Shown here: positions 36,141-47,149 of the stretch, piece after piece
Numbering within the stretch: the first letter of the stretch is position 1
Layout of the letters: each line of letters begins with the position of its first letter
From: Sphagnum compactum
Taxonomy: Eukaryota > Bryophyta > Sphagnopsida > Sphagnales
NCBI GenBank assembly: GCA_965153455.1
Contig: OZ234502.1
Span: 8,587,495 to 8,651,494, forward strand
Reading direction: 5' to 3'
Length of the DNA: 64,000 bases
Notes under the pieces: generated by a model
Databases searched by the model: none
What the model was told of the DNA's origin: nothing
What the model saw: the letters and a program-made list of their open reading frames with translations, nothing else
Made by a program: the position numbers and the translations under genes

Positions 36141-36812
36141 ATGGCTGGAAGGTTGTCAGCTCACTTGTGTCATGTTGCAGTACTACTTCTCGTGCTGCAA
36201 CTAGCTCTCTCACCCATGATGGCCGTGGCATCCGATGCAGACCCAGAACAAGATTTCTGCGTTGCCGACTTGAACAGCGCCACCCTCGTCAACGGTTTGG
36301 TGTGCAAGAGTCCCGCAGCTGTCACGGCAAATGACTTCGTCTTCCATGGCTTGGCCACCTCCGGAAACACCAATAACGCAGCCGGAAGTGCCGTCACTCC
36401 AGCATTTGCGGCTCAGTTTCCCGGCCTCAACACTCTCGGCATCTCCATGGCACGCCTCGACTTCGCTCAAGGAGGCCTCGTCCCACCCCACACGCACCCC
36501 CGGGCTTCTGAGATCTTGTTCGTGCTGGAGGGCTCGTTGTTGGTGGGGTTCGTGAGCACCGACAACAAGCTGTTTGCCGTAACTGTGAACGCCGGTGATG
36601 TGTTTGTGTTTCCCAGAGGTCTTCTGCACTTCGAGCTCAACGTGGGCAAAGGCAAAGCCACCGCCATCGCCGCGTTAAACAGCCAAAACCCGGGAGTGCA
36701 GGCACAAGCTGCAGCGCTGTTCGGGTCTGGGATCAGCGACGTTGTGTTGGAGAAAGCGTTCGGATTGAGCGAGAATGCAGTGGAGCATATCAAGACCAAA
36801 TTTGCTGCATAA
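36141..36812 (+). CDS. Germin-like protein (GLP5), cupin superfamily
   Basis: The preferred start at 36141 (MAGRLSAHLCH) gives 223 residues without introns. The frame is open upstream to an ATG at 35751 (353 codons), but that extension crosses the TATA box and 5' UTR. Signal peptide 1-30, Cys40/Cys55, box 1 ligands His117, His119 and Glu124, and box 2 His163 are present. Box 1 reads HPRASE instead of HPRATE, a conservative Thr123 to Ser change unique in this cluster. Asn45 and Pro58 are shared with GLP6 and GLP7. The C-terminal ENAVEH is shared with GLP6, whereas GLP7 and GLP4 have EKAVEH. It is the first of three GLP blocks separated by transposon-bearing spacers. Confidence 0.96.
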   Translation: MAGRLSAHLCHVAVLLLVLQLALSPMMAVASDADPEQDFCVADLNSATLVNGLVCKSPAAVTANDFVFHGLATSGNTNNAAGSAVTPAFAAQFPGLNTLGISMARLDFAQGGLVPPHTHPRASEILFVLEGSLLVGFVSTDNKLFAVTVNAGDVFVFPRGLLHFELNVGKGKATAIAALNSQNPGVQAQAAALFGSGISDVVLEKAFGLSENAVEHIKTKFAA

Positions 36813-38399
36813 AAAGTTTGATTTGAATTCTCTAATTATAGTTGATCAGGTGTGGATGCTAATTTGGTTGCCGATTCAAGTAGATAATGGATTCTTCTAG
36901 GCCATAACATTATTGAAATCACGCATAGTTGTTGTGTGGATTTGGAAATTGTATTCTTTGGCAAGAGCCCCTATCTCTGTATAAACCATCTACTTACTTA
37001 GTAGTTACCTATTTTCCTACCTGTCTACCTATATATTTGAGATCTATATCTTAGGGAATTGGTTAAGGTAGAACTTAGGCCGGATCGAAGGGGAGGGCTG
37101 CGTTATTTTCGGTGTTCAAATAAAACTTGAACCCTTCGTGTTGATGCATCTAGCACACTAAAATCATCAAAAATGGATTAGAATTGAGAAAGTTACCACC
37201 CCCCAAATTAGAGAGAATCGAAAACTAAAAAAAAACAAACCACCAAATAGTACAAAGCCCATTCCCAATCACCCAAAAAATCATAGTATGTCGTTATGTT
37301 ATTATTAGAGTTCCAAAAAAACTGAAGGTGATGCTCCTTTATAACTTTAAAACGTTTTAAATGATAAAAAAATTGAAAAAGTTAGAAGCTTTGAAAGTAG
37401 GAAGGGTCCAAAAAGAAGGAAATAAAGAAAACATGTTTTTTTTGAGTTGGAAAGCTTTTTTTTTCTTGTTATTTTTTCATTACTCTTTTTCATTTGCATT
37501 TCAAAGATTTTTTCTAGAGCTTGAGGTAGCATTCCCATATCATTTTAAATCAAAATGAAGCTCAAATGATGAAGATTAAAGAAGTGATCGATGATAAGGT
37601 AGTAATCGGTGATGAGCAATTCTACCCCACCAAGGTTAAACCAAATATTAATTCAATTGAATAATAATGGGCATCCAGTGGATGGTGCGTTGGTGGGTGT
37701 TGGTTCACTATGGCCAAAGCTGGCTAAGCGGTTTATGGATATTGGCCACGCTACATAAGAAAATCAAAAAAGGAAACACTGATTCTGCTCACATCTTGCA
37801 GTCAGGTAAGGCCCAAGAAAAATGAAATTCCCAAAATAAGGGGCTTACCCAACAAGTATTTCTTACAAGGCTGGTGAAATGAATGAAATTGTTTTATTGT
37901 TATTATTATTTTCTTTTAAACTTTACATGTGTTAATAGATCTTCCATACATCAATTTTGTGGTATCTTTGCAAACCACAGAAATGTTTGGAATTGCAGTA
38001 TGACCCAAATGCCCAAATTGACCTCCTCCTTACACATAAGGAATTTACCCACAGAATTCATGCCTTGCCATTAATGTAGGCCCAAAATGATGAGGCAGCA
38101 TGCACTTAAAAGGCCCAATTTTGTTTTCTTTGGGGAGGGGGGTGAGGAAGGAAAGCATCTCTTTTAATTTTGGTGTTCCCAATGCATTGCATATGGTTTC
38201 ATCATGTTCTCCCAATGATTGTTTATTATGTTCTCAATGTGTTCTCATCAAGTTCACTATGGTTATGTATAATGTTCTCTCTTTGTTCCCCAAGTTTTGT
38301 GTGTTCCTAAATTGTTCCAAAATATCACCACAGCAATGTTTTTTCTTCATTTTATTTTTGGACTTTGGTTATGTACATGTGCATTGTGTAATTTCAAGT

Positions 38400-39030
38400 T
38401 TTTGATAATGTACAACTATTTTATGTGCATGACTTATGTTGTGTGCGTGGCTTTTGTTGTTTCCATAATTGTTGCACAACATAATTTGTGTGCATTATGT
38501 GTGTTTTGGAAATCATCAACATCCTGCTAGCAGTTGTTCAACATTTGCTACAACTTTTTTTTATGAAATCAATTTTTTTATGCGCTATTCTGTGTGTGGC
38601 TCTTGTCATAGCTAAACTTTACATAATTACTAATGCAACTTGTGTGCGTGTTCTAGAAGTCATTGACTTGTTGTAAGCAAATGTTCAACATTTGTTGCAA
38701 CTTTTTTGTGTGAGGTTTATTTTTCTGTGCGTGACTTTTGTCATGTGCATGGCTTTTGTTGTAGCTAGAATATGTGCAATTGTTGCACCAATGCAACTTA
38801 TGTGCATACTTTGGAAGTCATTGACCTTTTGTTAACAAATGTTCAACATTTGTTCCAACTTCTATTTGTGAGGTTTATTTTTTGTGCACAACTTTTGTTG
38901 TGTGTGTGGCTCTTGTGGTAGTTAGATTTTCCACAACTATTGTAGTAATGCAGCTTATGTGCATGTTCTGGAAATCATCGACATATTAATAATTATTCAA
39001 AATCTGTTTCAGTTTCTTTATGTGAGGCTA
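38400..39030 (+). repeat. Degenerate tandem repeat, period about 160 bp
   Basis: About four diverged units share words such as GTGTGGCT.TTGT, ACAAATGTTCAACATTTG and TTGTGAGGTTTATTTT. The same array is present at 46500-47140 in spacer 2. It has no coding potential beyond chance frames. Confidence 0.65.
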
Positions 39031-39039
39031 TAGTTTGGA

Positions 39040-41960
39040 CTCTAGACATTGATGAACATCCACACCACAAGCAAACATTGTTGTGCATTTGCAATTCAGG
39101 TAGGTTTTTTGAACCTTTCTTGAAATTTCAGTATTTTTGATTGGTGTTTTTGGATTTTATTCAATCATGCCTACACATTTGCAAGTTCCAACTAATTTTA
39201 AATTGAAGTATTTTTTCAGTGCTCGAGTTTCGGGAGAAATTTTAATAATTCATGAACCTCACTCTTGTGATGCACTTGAATCCAATAACATGGGTGCAAA
39301 TAGAAGTTGCATGCCTTCTTTTGAATTGTAGACTCTTAGCCACTTCTGTTTTTGGATATAGACCTTGAAGATCCTAAAGCCCTTGAAACTTTTGCTAATA
39401 CAAAGGATGGGCATGCACATAATTTTAAGAAACAAAAAAAACTGAGATTTATAATGTGGATTAGAAGTTTGGGCTTTAAAAATGCCATGGGTAGAGCTCA
39501 TATTGAATGATGCTAGTTTGGTAACTTTTGTCAAATGTTGAGTTTGACTAGAATTGAGAGGAAGGAGAATGTATTAATGGTTAAATGGGATTCTATAAAG
39601 AATCATGCAAGGAAGAGGAAAAGCCCTAATAATAAATGGTACATGGATCCAAAATGTGGGCATGCAAAATTAAAATTGCATATGTTCAACTATCTACAAC
39701 AATTGTCTTCCAGTAACTTGATCCTTGTCAAGCAATGGGAGAAAAACAAAAACTTGTCCAATTTGCTAATGTGTTCAGGTTGTTAAATAAAGGTAAGCCC
39801 ATGATAGATTTCTTGCTTTTGTTTCAATTCTTGAAACTTTGATCTATTTCCAAAAAACAATGGTTTGATGGGGTTGGTTGGGAAATGGCAAAATATATTG
39901 ACCATGCGGTCAGAAAAGCCACCAAAATTACTATCCAAAATGCCAAGTTTGTATCCTTAACTTATGATGAAGTCACTTCCATGGATAATGCAAAATTGAG
40001 CAAATGTGCATGGTTATATTATGCAAGATTATTGTCATATACCTTTGTTGTTGAATGTCTAACATGTGGTTTCTAGACTGGAGTTAATAGTTCAACTTTG
40101 TTGATTATGAACTCTTTGATGACATAAGGGGGTTTGAAAGAAAAGGAGTTCACTTCAAAGCTCATATGTTTTGGTGTTGATCGGGTGACTACCTTTGGAA
40201 TTACAGTTTAGACTGTATGTCAATATGTTCCATTCATCATGGGTGTGCATTGTATGGTTCACCAAATAAATTTGGTAGTACAAACCCTTTAAACCTTCCT
40301 TTAATGTCTCACATTGAAGCTATTTTGCAATTTTGTATTTTTTTCAACCTTGACCTTAAGAGACATTTATAAATACAAAATTCAAGGCAAAGATCATGGA
40401 AACCAATGCCAATAAAATCTTACAAAAACATTAAGTAGGTGGACATCCATGATCAGTTGTGTCAAAAGTGTATTATCTGAATATCACATTTTTAAAATGA
40501 AAATGGCATTAGATGCACCCACCATAGCCTTTACGTAATTTAACTTATGTTTGCTAACTAACGTTGGAACTTTGTTGGGGTTGAATGTCATTATGTCATT
40601 TTTCAAAGTAATTCATTCTTTAATTAAATTTGCTTAGTTGCATGATGTGTTTGTTTGTGATTTTATAATAGTTCTGTCAAAATCTGTGAAAGAAAGGTGT
40701 ATCACATGTACTATGATAGCTAGTGTTGTTTCCAAGGTGATGTGTTTACTAAGTTTCCGGCCTTGGTCAATTCTGCTCATGGAAACATTTATCTTTGGTA
40801 CATTACAAATTTGGATACTCAAATCAATCACCTAGCATTTGAATTTGTTGGGTAGCACATTTGGGCCACATTTATAAATCAAATGGGGGTTGCAGTCATG
40901 GTAACATGTACCACAACAAGTGTAACTAATGTTTGATGTTCATAGTTATTAAAAATGTAATTTAATTTCATGTTGAAATTGTAAGATTTACTTATATGAT
41001 AACATTCATAATATATCATGGGAACTTGTGACTAAATTTGAATTTAATCAAATGGATAAAAATGATGAAAAAAATTAATAAAACACTATAAATAGTGTTT
41101 TTAAACAATAAAAGACATGTTTACATACTTGAAGTTTTGTCTAAATGACATATTTTGACAAATTTTTAATGCAAGGATTATCAAAATACTATTAAAAAAA
41201 ATCTCATGATTTTTAAATATTTTTTGAAAACTTTTTCAAAAATATTTCGAAAATATTTTAGAAATATTTCCCCAAAAGCAATTACAGAAGGAAGAAAAAA
41301 GCAAACGAGTGTGGTTCATGTTATCCCATTTGCATCCTGGGGGGATATGGTTATGTTACAAGGCCTATGTTTGAAGAGATCAATGACCTCTATGAGGCAA
41401 CAATGTGTGAAAGTTAGGAATTAGCTAATTATAGAGTTGCAATGCCAATTCCCATCCCAAGAATTGCATTTGGGGTTGTGTACCCTTAGTACTTGTTGTA
41501 ACCAGAACTTGAAGTGAAGTTTTCTACTCATTTAGCAATTCCCAAAGTTACCTTTTGCTAACCTTAAAAAGTGGGGCATAATGAAGTATGGGTTCCAACA
41601 ATGTTTTGAGCTACTACTTTTGACCTGCAAAGATCTTTATTCTTTACAATGAAAAACAATGCCAAATTGGCAATCCAAAAACCATCTTAGCTTAACCCAT
41701 TTACCAAACTTTGAAAAACCCTTTCATCATCACAAATTCTTGAACATCAAATCCTTGAATACATTAAGTTGACTGGACTTGTTGTTTGTACAATTTATTG
41801 GTTCAATACAACATGAACAACTTTTTCTACACTCACCTTCATGAAAACTAAACTAAAAAATCAATTAATTATACATTTGGAGTTAATCATTCGAATGTTC
41901 AGCCAAAAGTTTTTCACCATGGGGAACTTCTCTTTTGGAACAACAATCCAAAGTTGAAAA
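39040..41960 (+). pseudogene. hAT-like transposase remnant, copy 1
   Basis: Disjointed frames follow the order of a hAT-superfamily transposase of the zinc-finger/DUF4371-like kind. First is a BED-like zinc-finger part (VKWDSIKNHARKRK, PKCGHAK) at 39535-39786. Next comes the catalytic-region start (FVSLTYDEVTSMDN) at 39885-40076, then FIMGVHCMVH followed by SHIEA and KRH near 40210-40380. FNLCLLTNV, SLIKFAQLHDVFVCDF follow at about 40540-40670. A C-terminal dimerisation-like part (LEYIKLTGLVV, TFSTLTFMKTKLKNQL) lies at 41740-41900. At least ten stops or frameshifts break it, so it cannot make an active enzyme. The family assignment rests on recalled motif patterns, not on a search. Confidence 0.75.
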
Positions 41961-43386
41961 AACAACCAAATGTGTTATGGGAAATGATGGAAGAATTACT
42001 GAATGTTACAATTGCCTTTTGTTTCCATGATCCCTGCTTGTTTGGATATGATGATTCATGAATCTTCGTCCAACCCCCCTTTTGGACCTTTTAAAAAATC
42101 ATTTTTTATATTGAGTATGCATGATTAAGTTTTTCTTTTGTGCGGGTTAGGCTTTATGTTGCAATGGGCAGGGCCTATTTGAATCAAGGTTCAATTCCCT
42201 CATAAAGTTTTGTCACCAAAGTTGAAAATAGAAAATCAATGATTCACAAAAGAATTGAAATTTTTTGAAAGCTTATAGTTTTAAAACTGACTTTAAAAAC
42301 CTTCTTGTAGCAAATCTTGTCCAACTAATTTTTACCCTAGTCATCAAAAGTTTACATACTTAGCCACCTTCGATATAGAATATGCCCATGTGGCATTTAT
42401 TTGTGAAAGAGGGAGCAACATGTAGCCAACTGAGTTAAAGTGGAAAAGTGAAAAATAAAACACTGCACCACAGTATGATTCAACTAATTAGTTGTTGAAT
42501 ATTTGTTTTAAGGTGATAGGCCTACTTGATTGGCCCACCACTAAAAGAATGTGATCAAAGTTTGAGCACATCATAGGCTCAAATTAGCAAGAATTTTGAG
42601 CAATGGTAGTTGAAATTTAGAGTGCGCTTTTAGAGCCCTTGAGTTTTGATGATCTCATAAGAACAAGGTGTGGTATACACAATGGCCATGCCAAGAAATT
42701 GATATCAACAATTAATATTTATGATAAATTGGTCATAGGTAGGGGAAAAAAATTTCAAATCTATTTTTAGTTTACATCATATTGTTGTTAAAAAAAAAGA
42801 TTTTTTTTTTCATTTTTTTACATCACATTACTTATGAAGAACCCAAAAAGTATCTCACATGAATGATGACATGTTTTAGGAACCTATTTAAACATTTAAA
42901 ATTTTGTTACCAAACCCAAAACAATAGGGAAATGTCGCAACATGATTTTTATTTTTTTGCACATCTAATGACTTTTTCTTAAAACAAAGTTATCAAATAT
43001 TCTCTTTTCTTATTAATTCTTCACATTTGTAAAAACTTTCAAATTTTAAAAAAGAGACTCATCATGACATGTGTATTTGAATGTTTTCAATCACATTGTC
43101 ACATTTTGAAAGAGTTGCATGAATTTTTGCATATAATAGGTGCCATAATCATTTTTAGAGAAAATATTTTCATATTTAGTTTTGTGGTTATTCTATGGTG
43201 ACAAAGTCAGTTGGGCTGAGTGCACATTTAAGAAGATGGCACAGAAAACAAAATGTCAAAAGATGAATGTGAATCTTTTTACAACCAAATTAGGATGAAT
43301 CATCTCACCTAGTTGATAGGAGCAAAAGCCCTCGAAGCTACTACACTCTACAATGATTCCCAACACAAAAGGGGCGACCACCACAA

Positions 43387-43716
43387 CTAAGGCCCACTTT
43401 ACATGGGAGACACAAGGCCCAAATTCCTAGGAACTGAACCCATTTGAAGCAAATTGAATCGGTGAGTTTGGACCCTGCCTTGGACATTAGCTTGCATCTT
43501 GGTTCTTCAAATCATGGGCTTTCCTTTTTAGTTCTTTTCTGTCGTTCAAACCAATTGATTTTCCCTCCAAAATGGTGCCATGTAAGTTGAGCCCCAATTT
43601 GCCACTTTCTGGTCTTGGATACTCATCTACAGGCCAAGGGTCCAATTTATGACTCTCAGCCAATAGAATTGCTTTATTTCATTGGACCCTGGACTTTCAT
43701 GTAAAGTGGCCCTGAG
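43387..43716 (-). mobile_element. MITE-A copy 4, upstream of GLP6
   Basis: This is the best preserved copy. Its termini are AAGGCCCACTTTACATG and CATGTAAAGTGGCCCTG, which are inverted complements with one offset. It lies about 145 bp before GLP6 box A. Confidence 0.75.
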
Positions 43717-43859
43717 AGCAGATTCTCCACCACAACAGAAACAATGATGTGACAGACTAGTATGCAGAAAAATGGAACCCCACTGGTGGCCCCACAAAGT
43801 CTCTAGCACACCTAATTGGGACTCCGTGGACCCAGATATGGACGCGGAAGCAAAGTCGC

Positions 43860-44044
43860 TTGCCATCTCAGCCGTTGTTCGGAATGGACGCCATTGACCA
43901 TTTGATCAGTTTACAATCATGGCGGCGAGTCGTCTATGGCTATTAGAAGATGTCCTCCACGGCGTCGACTGGTTACTCAATGGAAATGCTGCACTTTCCA
44001 ACGCGCTCCGCCATCGCACTTTATCTCTCAATACAGCTACAAAT
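43860..44044 (+). promoter_or_regulatory. GLP6 promoter: boxes A and B, altered TATA (TACAAAT)
   Basis: Box A (TTGCCATCTCAGCCGTTGTT) is at 43860-43879 and box B (ACGCGCTCCGCCAT) at 44001-44014. Where GLP1, GLP4 and GLP5 have GCTATAAAT, this gene has GCTACAAAT (44038-44044) at the same distance (197 bp) from the ATG. A TATA box with C at position three is normally weak. Confidence 0.6.
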
Positions 44045-44234
44045 ACACCAGCGTACTCTTTCATCACTGCATAATCCACCAGAAGCTTCTTTTCCTGCTT
44101 ACACCACCACTTCCATTGCGATCTCAACATCAGGGTCCTTCGACGTCATATACTTCTTTCAACCCATACAATACCTCTCCTCTACTCCAGATTCCGACAA
44201 GTAGCGCCACATTCAAGGATTGTTTTCCAACATC

Positions 44235-44906
44235 ATGGCTGGAAGGTTGTCAGCTCACTTGTGTCATGTTGCAGTACTACTTCTCGTGCTGCAACTAGCT
44301 CTCTCACCCATGATGGCCGTGGCATCCGATGCAGACCCAGAACAAGATTTCTGCGTTACCGACTTGAACAGCGCCACCCTCGTCAACGGTTTGGTGTGCA
44401 AGAGTCCCGCAGCTGTCACGGCAAATGACTTCGTTTTCCATGGCTTGGCCACCTCCGGAAACACCAATAACGCAGCCGGAAGTGCCGTTACTCCAGCATT
44501 TGCGGCTCAGTTTCCCGGCCTCAACACTCTCGGCATCTCCATGGCACGCCTCGACTTCGCTCAAGGAGGCCTCGTCCCACCCCACACGCACCCCCGGGCT
44601 ACTGAGATCTTGTTCGTGCTGGAGGGCTCCTTGTTGGTGGGGTTCGTGAGCACCGACAATAAGCTGTTTGCCGTAACTGTGAACGCCGGTGATGTGTTTG
44701 TGTTCCCCAGAGGTCTTCTGCACTTCGAGCTCAACGTGGGCAAAGGCAAAGCCACCGCCATCGCCGCGTTAAACAGCCAGAACCCGGGAGTGCAGGCACA
44801 AGCTGCAGCGCTGTTCGGGTCAGGAATCAGCGACGTTGTGTTGGAGAAAGCGTTCGGATTGAGCGAGAATGCAGTGGAGCATATCAAGACCAAATTTGCT
44901 GCATAA
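44235..44906 (+). CDS. Germin-like protein (GLP6), cupin superfamily
   Basis: The gene encodes 223 residues without introns; the start at 44235 (MAGRLSAHLCH) is chosen by homology over an in-frame ATG five codons upstream. Signal peptide 1-30, Cys40/Cys55, His117, His119, Glu124 and His163 are intact. It differs from GLP5 by Ala42 to Thr (FCVTDLNS) and by the usual HPRATE in box 1. The C-terminal ENAVEH is GLP5-like, whereas the promoter (TACAAAT) is GLP7-like, and part of the 3' flank ('gcctacttaagtag', 'gacatcacgc') resembles GLP4. It is the middle unit of the tandem array. Predicted role: secreted Mn-cupin; activity unknown. Confidence 0.96.
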   Translation: MAGRLSAHLCHVAVLLLVLQLALSPMMAVASDADPEQDFCVTDLNSATLVNGLVCKSPAAVTANDFVFHGLATSGNTNNAAGSAVTPAFAAQFPGLNTLGISMARLDFAQGGLVPPHTHPRATEILFVLEGSLLVGFVSTDNKLFAVTVNAGDVFVFPRGLLHFELNVGKGKATAIAALNSQNPGVQAQAAALFGSGISDVVLEKAFGLSENAVEHIKTKFAA

Positions 44907-46499
44907 AAAGTTTGATTTAATTGCTCTAATTGTAGTTTATCAGGTGTGAATGCTAAGTTGGTTGCCTACTTAAGTAGATAATGGATTCATCTAGGCCATA
45001 ACATTATTGACATCACGCATAGTTGTTGTGTGATTTGGAAATTGTATTCTTTGGGAAGAGCCCCTATCTATGTATAAACCATCTACTTACTTAGTAGTTA
45101 CCTATTTTTCTACCTATCTACCTATATATTTGAGATCTATATCTTAGGGAATTGGTTAGGGTAGAAGTTAGGCCGAATCCAAGGGGAGGGCTCCCTTATT
45201 TGAATCTCTAAACAAAACTTGAACCCTCCTATTGATGCATCTAGCACACTAAAATCATCAAAAATGGATTAGAATTGAGAAAGTTACCACCCCCCAAATT
45301 AGAGGGGATTAAGAACTCAATGAAAACAAACCACCAAATAGTACAAAGCACATTTCCAATCACGCAAAAAGTTCATTGTATGTTGTTTTGTTGTTATTAA
45401 AGTTCCAAAATGATTTGTAGAACTGAAGATGATGCTCCCATATCATTTTTAAATGTTTAAAATGATAAAAAAAAAATGAGAAAGTTATAAGCTTTGAAAG
45501 TAGGAAAGGTCAAAAAAGAAGGAAAAAAAGAAAACATGTTTTGTGAGTTGTAAAGCTTATTTTTCTTCTTGTTATTTTTTCATTATTATTTCTCATTTGC
45601 ACTTGAAAGATGATTTATAGAGGTTTAGGTAGCATTCCAATATCATTTTAAATCACTCAAAATCAAGCACAAATGATGAAGATCTAAAGAAATGATCAAT
45701 GATAAGGTAGTAATTCGTTATGAGCAATTCTACCCCACCAAGGTTAAACCAAGTATTAATTTAATTTAATAATAATGGGAATCCAATGGATGGTGCGTTG
45801 GCGGGTGTTGGTTCACTATGGCCAAAGCTAGTTAAGTTGGCTTATGGATATTGGCCACGCTACATAACAAAATCAAAAAAAGAACATCGATTCTGCTCAC
45901 ATCTTGAAGTTGGTTAAGGCCCAAGGACAACAAAAATCCCAAAAAAAAGGCTTACCCAACAAGTATTTTCTACAAGGCTAATGAAATGAATGAAATTTTT
46001 TTATTATTATTCTTTTTTTTCTCTTAGATTTTACATGTGTTAACAAATCTTTCATACATTAATTTTGTGGTATTGTTGCAAACCACATAAATGTTTGTAA
46101 TTGAAGTACAACCCAAGTGCCCAAATTGACCTCCTCCTTACACATAAAGACTTTACCCACACAATTCATGCATTGCCATTAATATAGGCCCAAAATGATG
46201 AGGCAACATGCACTTAAAAGGCCCAATTTTGTTTTCTAGGGGTTGGGGGGGGGAAAAGAAAACATCTCTTTTAATTTTGGTGTTCCCAATGCATTGCATA
46301 TGGTTTCATCATGTTTTCCCAATGGTTGTTTATTATGTTCTCAATGTGTTCTCACTAAATTCACTATGGTTATGTATAATGTTCTCTTTTTGTTCCCCAA
46401 GTTTTGTGTGTTTCTAAATTGTTGCAAAAGTATCACCACGGTAGTGGTTTTTTTTTCATTTTACTCTTGGACTTTGGTTATGTACATGTGCATTATGTA

Positions 46500-47140
46500 A
46501 TTGCAAGTTGTTGATAGTGTACAACTATTCTATGTGCATGACTTATGTTGTGTGCGTGGCTTTTGTCGTAGCTAGACTTTCCATAATTATTGCACAACAT
46601 AATTGTGTGCATTATGCATGTTTTGGAAATCATCAACATCTTGCTAGCAATTGTTCAAAATTTGCTACAACTTTTTTTTATGAAATTAATTTTTTTGTGT
46701 GCAACTTTTATTGTGTGTGTGGCTCTTGTCATAGTTAAACTCTACACAATTACTACACCAACGCAGCTTGTGTGCGTGTTTTGGAAATCATCAGAAAAAT
46801 CAACCTCACACAAAAAAAATGCAACAAATGTTGAACATTTGCTTACAATAGGTCAATGTGCATGGCTCTTGTTGTAGCTACAGTCTATGCAATTATTGCA
46901 CTAATGCAACTTGTGTGCAATGTTTGTCATTGACCTTTTGCTAACAAATGTTCAACATTTGTTCCAACTTCTATTTGTGAGGTTTATTTTTTGTGCACAA
47001 CTTTTGTTGTTTGTGTGGCTCTTGTGGTAGTTAGATTTTGCACAACTATTGGAGTAATGCAGCTTGTGTGCATGTTTTGGAAATCATCAACATGTTGCTA
47101 ATAGTTATTCAAAATCTATTGCAACTTCTTTATGTGAGGT
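46500..47140 (+). repeat. Degenerate tandem repeat, copy in spacer 2
   Basis: It is collinear with the approximately 160-bp-period repeat at 38400-39030, apart from the inverted 66-bp segment at 46793-46858. Confidence 0.65.
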
Positions 47141-47149
47141 CTATAGTTT

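Larger units (their letters stand above)
35173..37640 (+). repeat. GLP block 1 of the tandem array (GLP5)
   Basis: This block is homologous to 43387-45748 and 51224-53587. It holds MITE-A, promoter, GLP and about 830 bp of 3' flank. The 3' flank includes TACCTACC words resembling MITE-B and ends in TCTACCCCACC.AGGTTAA, after which block 3 diverges. Confidence 0.85.
37641..43386 (+). repeat. Spacer 1 of the tandem array (hAT-like element inside)
   Basis: It is collinear with 45749-51223 over its whole length, with small indels. It starts with a MITE-B right end (37675-37712, GGTTCACTATGGCC), continues with the left part of the hAT-like family, a degenerate roughly 160-bp tandem repeat, the transposase remnant and the right part near 42490-42680. 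It ends at MITE-A copy 4. Confidence 0.82.
43387..45748 (+). repeat. GLP block 2 of the tandem array (GLP6)
   Basis: It is homologous to 35173-37640 and 51224-53587. The offset from block 1 is 8094 bp and to block 3 is 7836 bp, measured between ATG codons. Confidence 0.85.

Noticed and set aside
42180-42210. T-loop-like GGTTCAATTCCC
   Set aside because: No A-box or cloverleaf could be built around it; it lies within spacer 1 with a diverged match in spacer 2.
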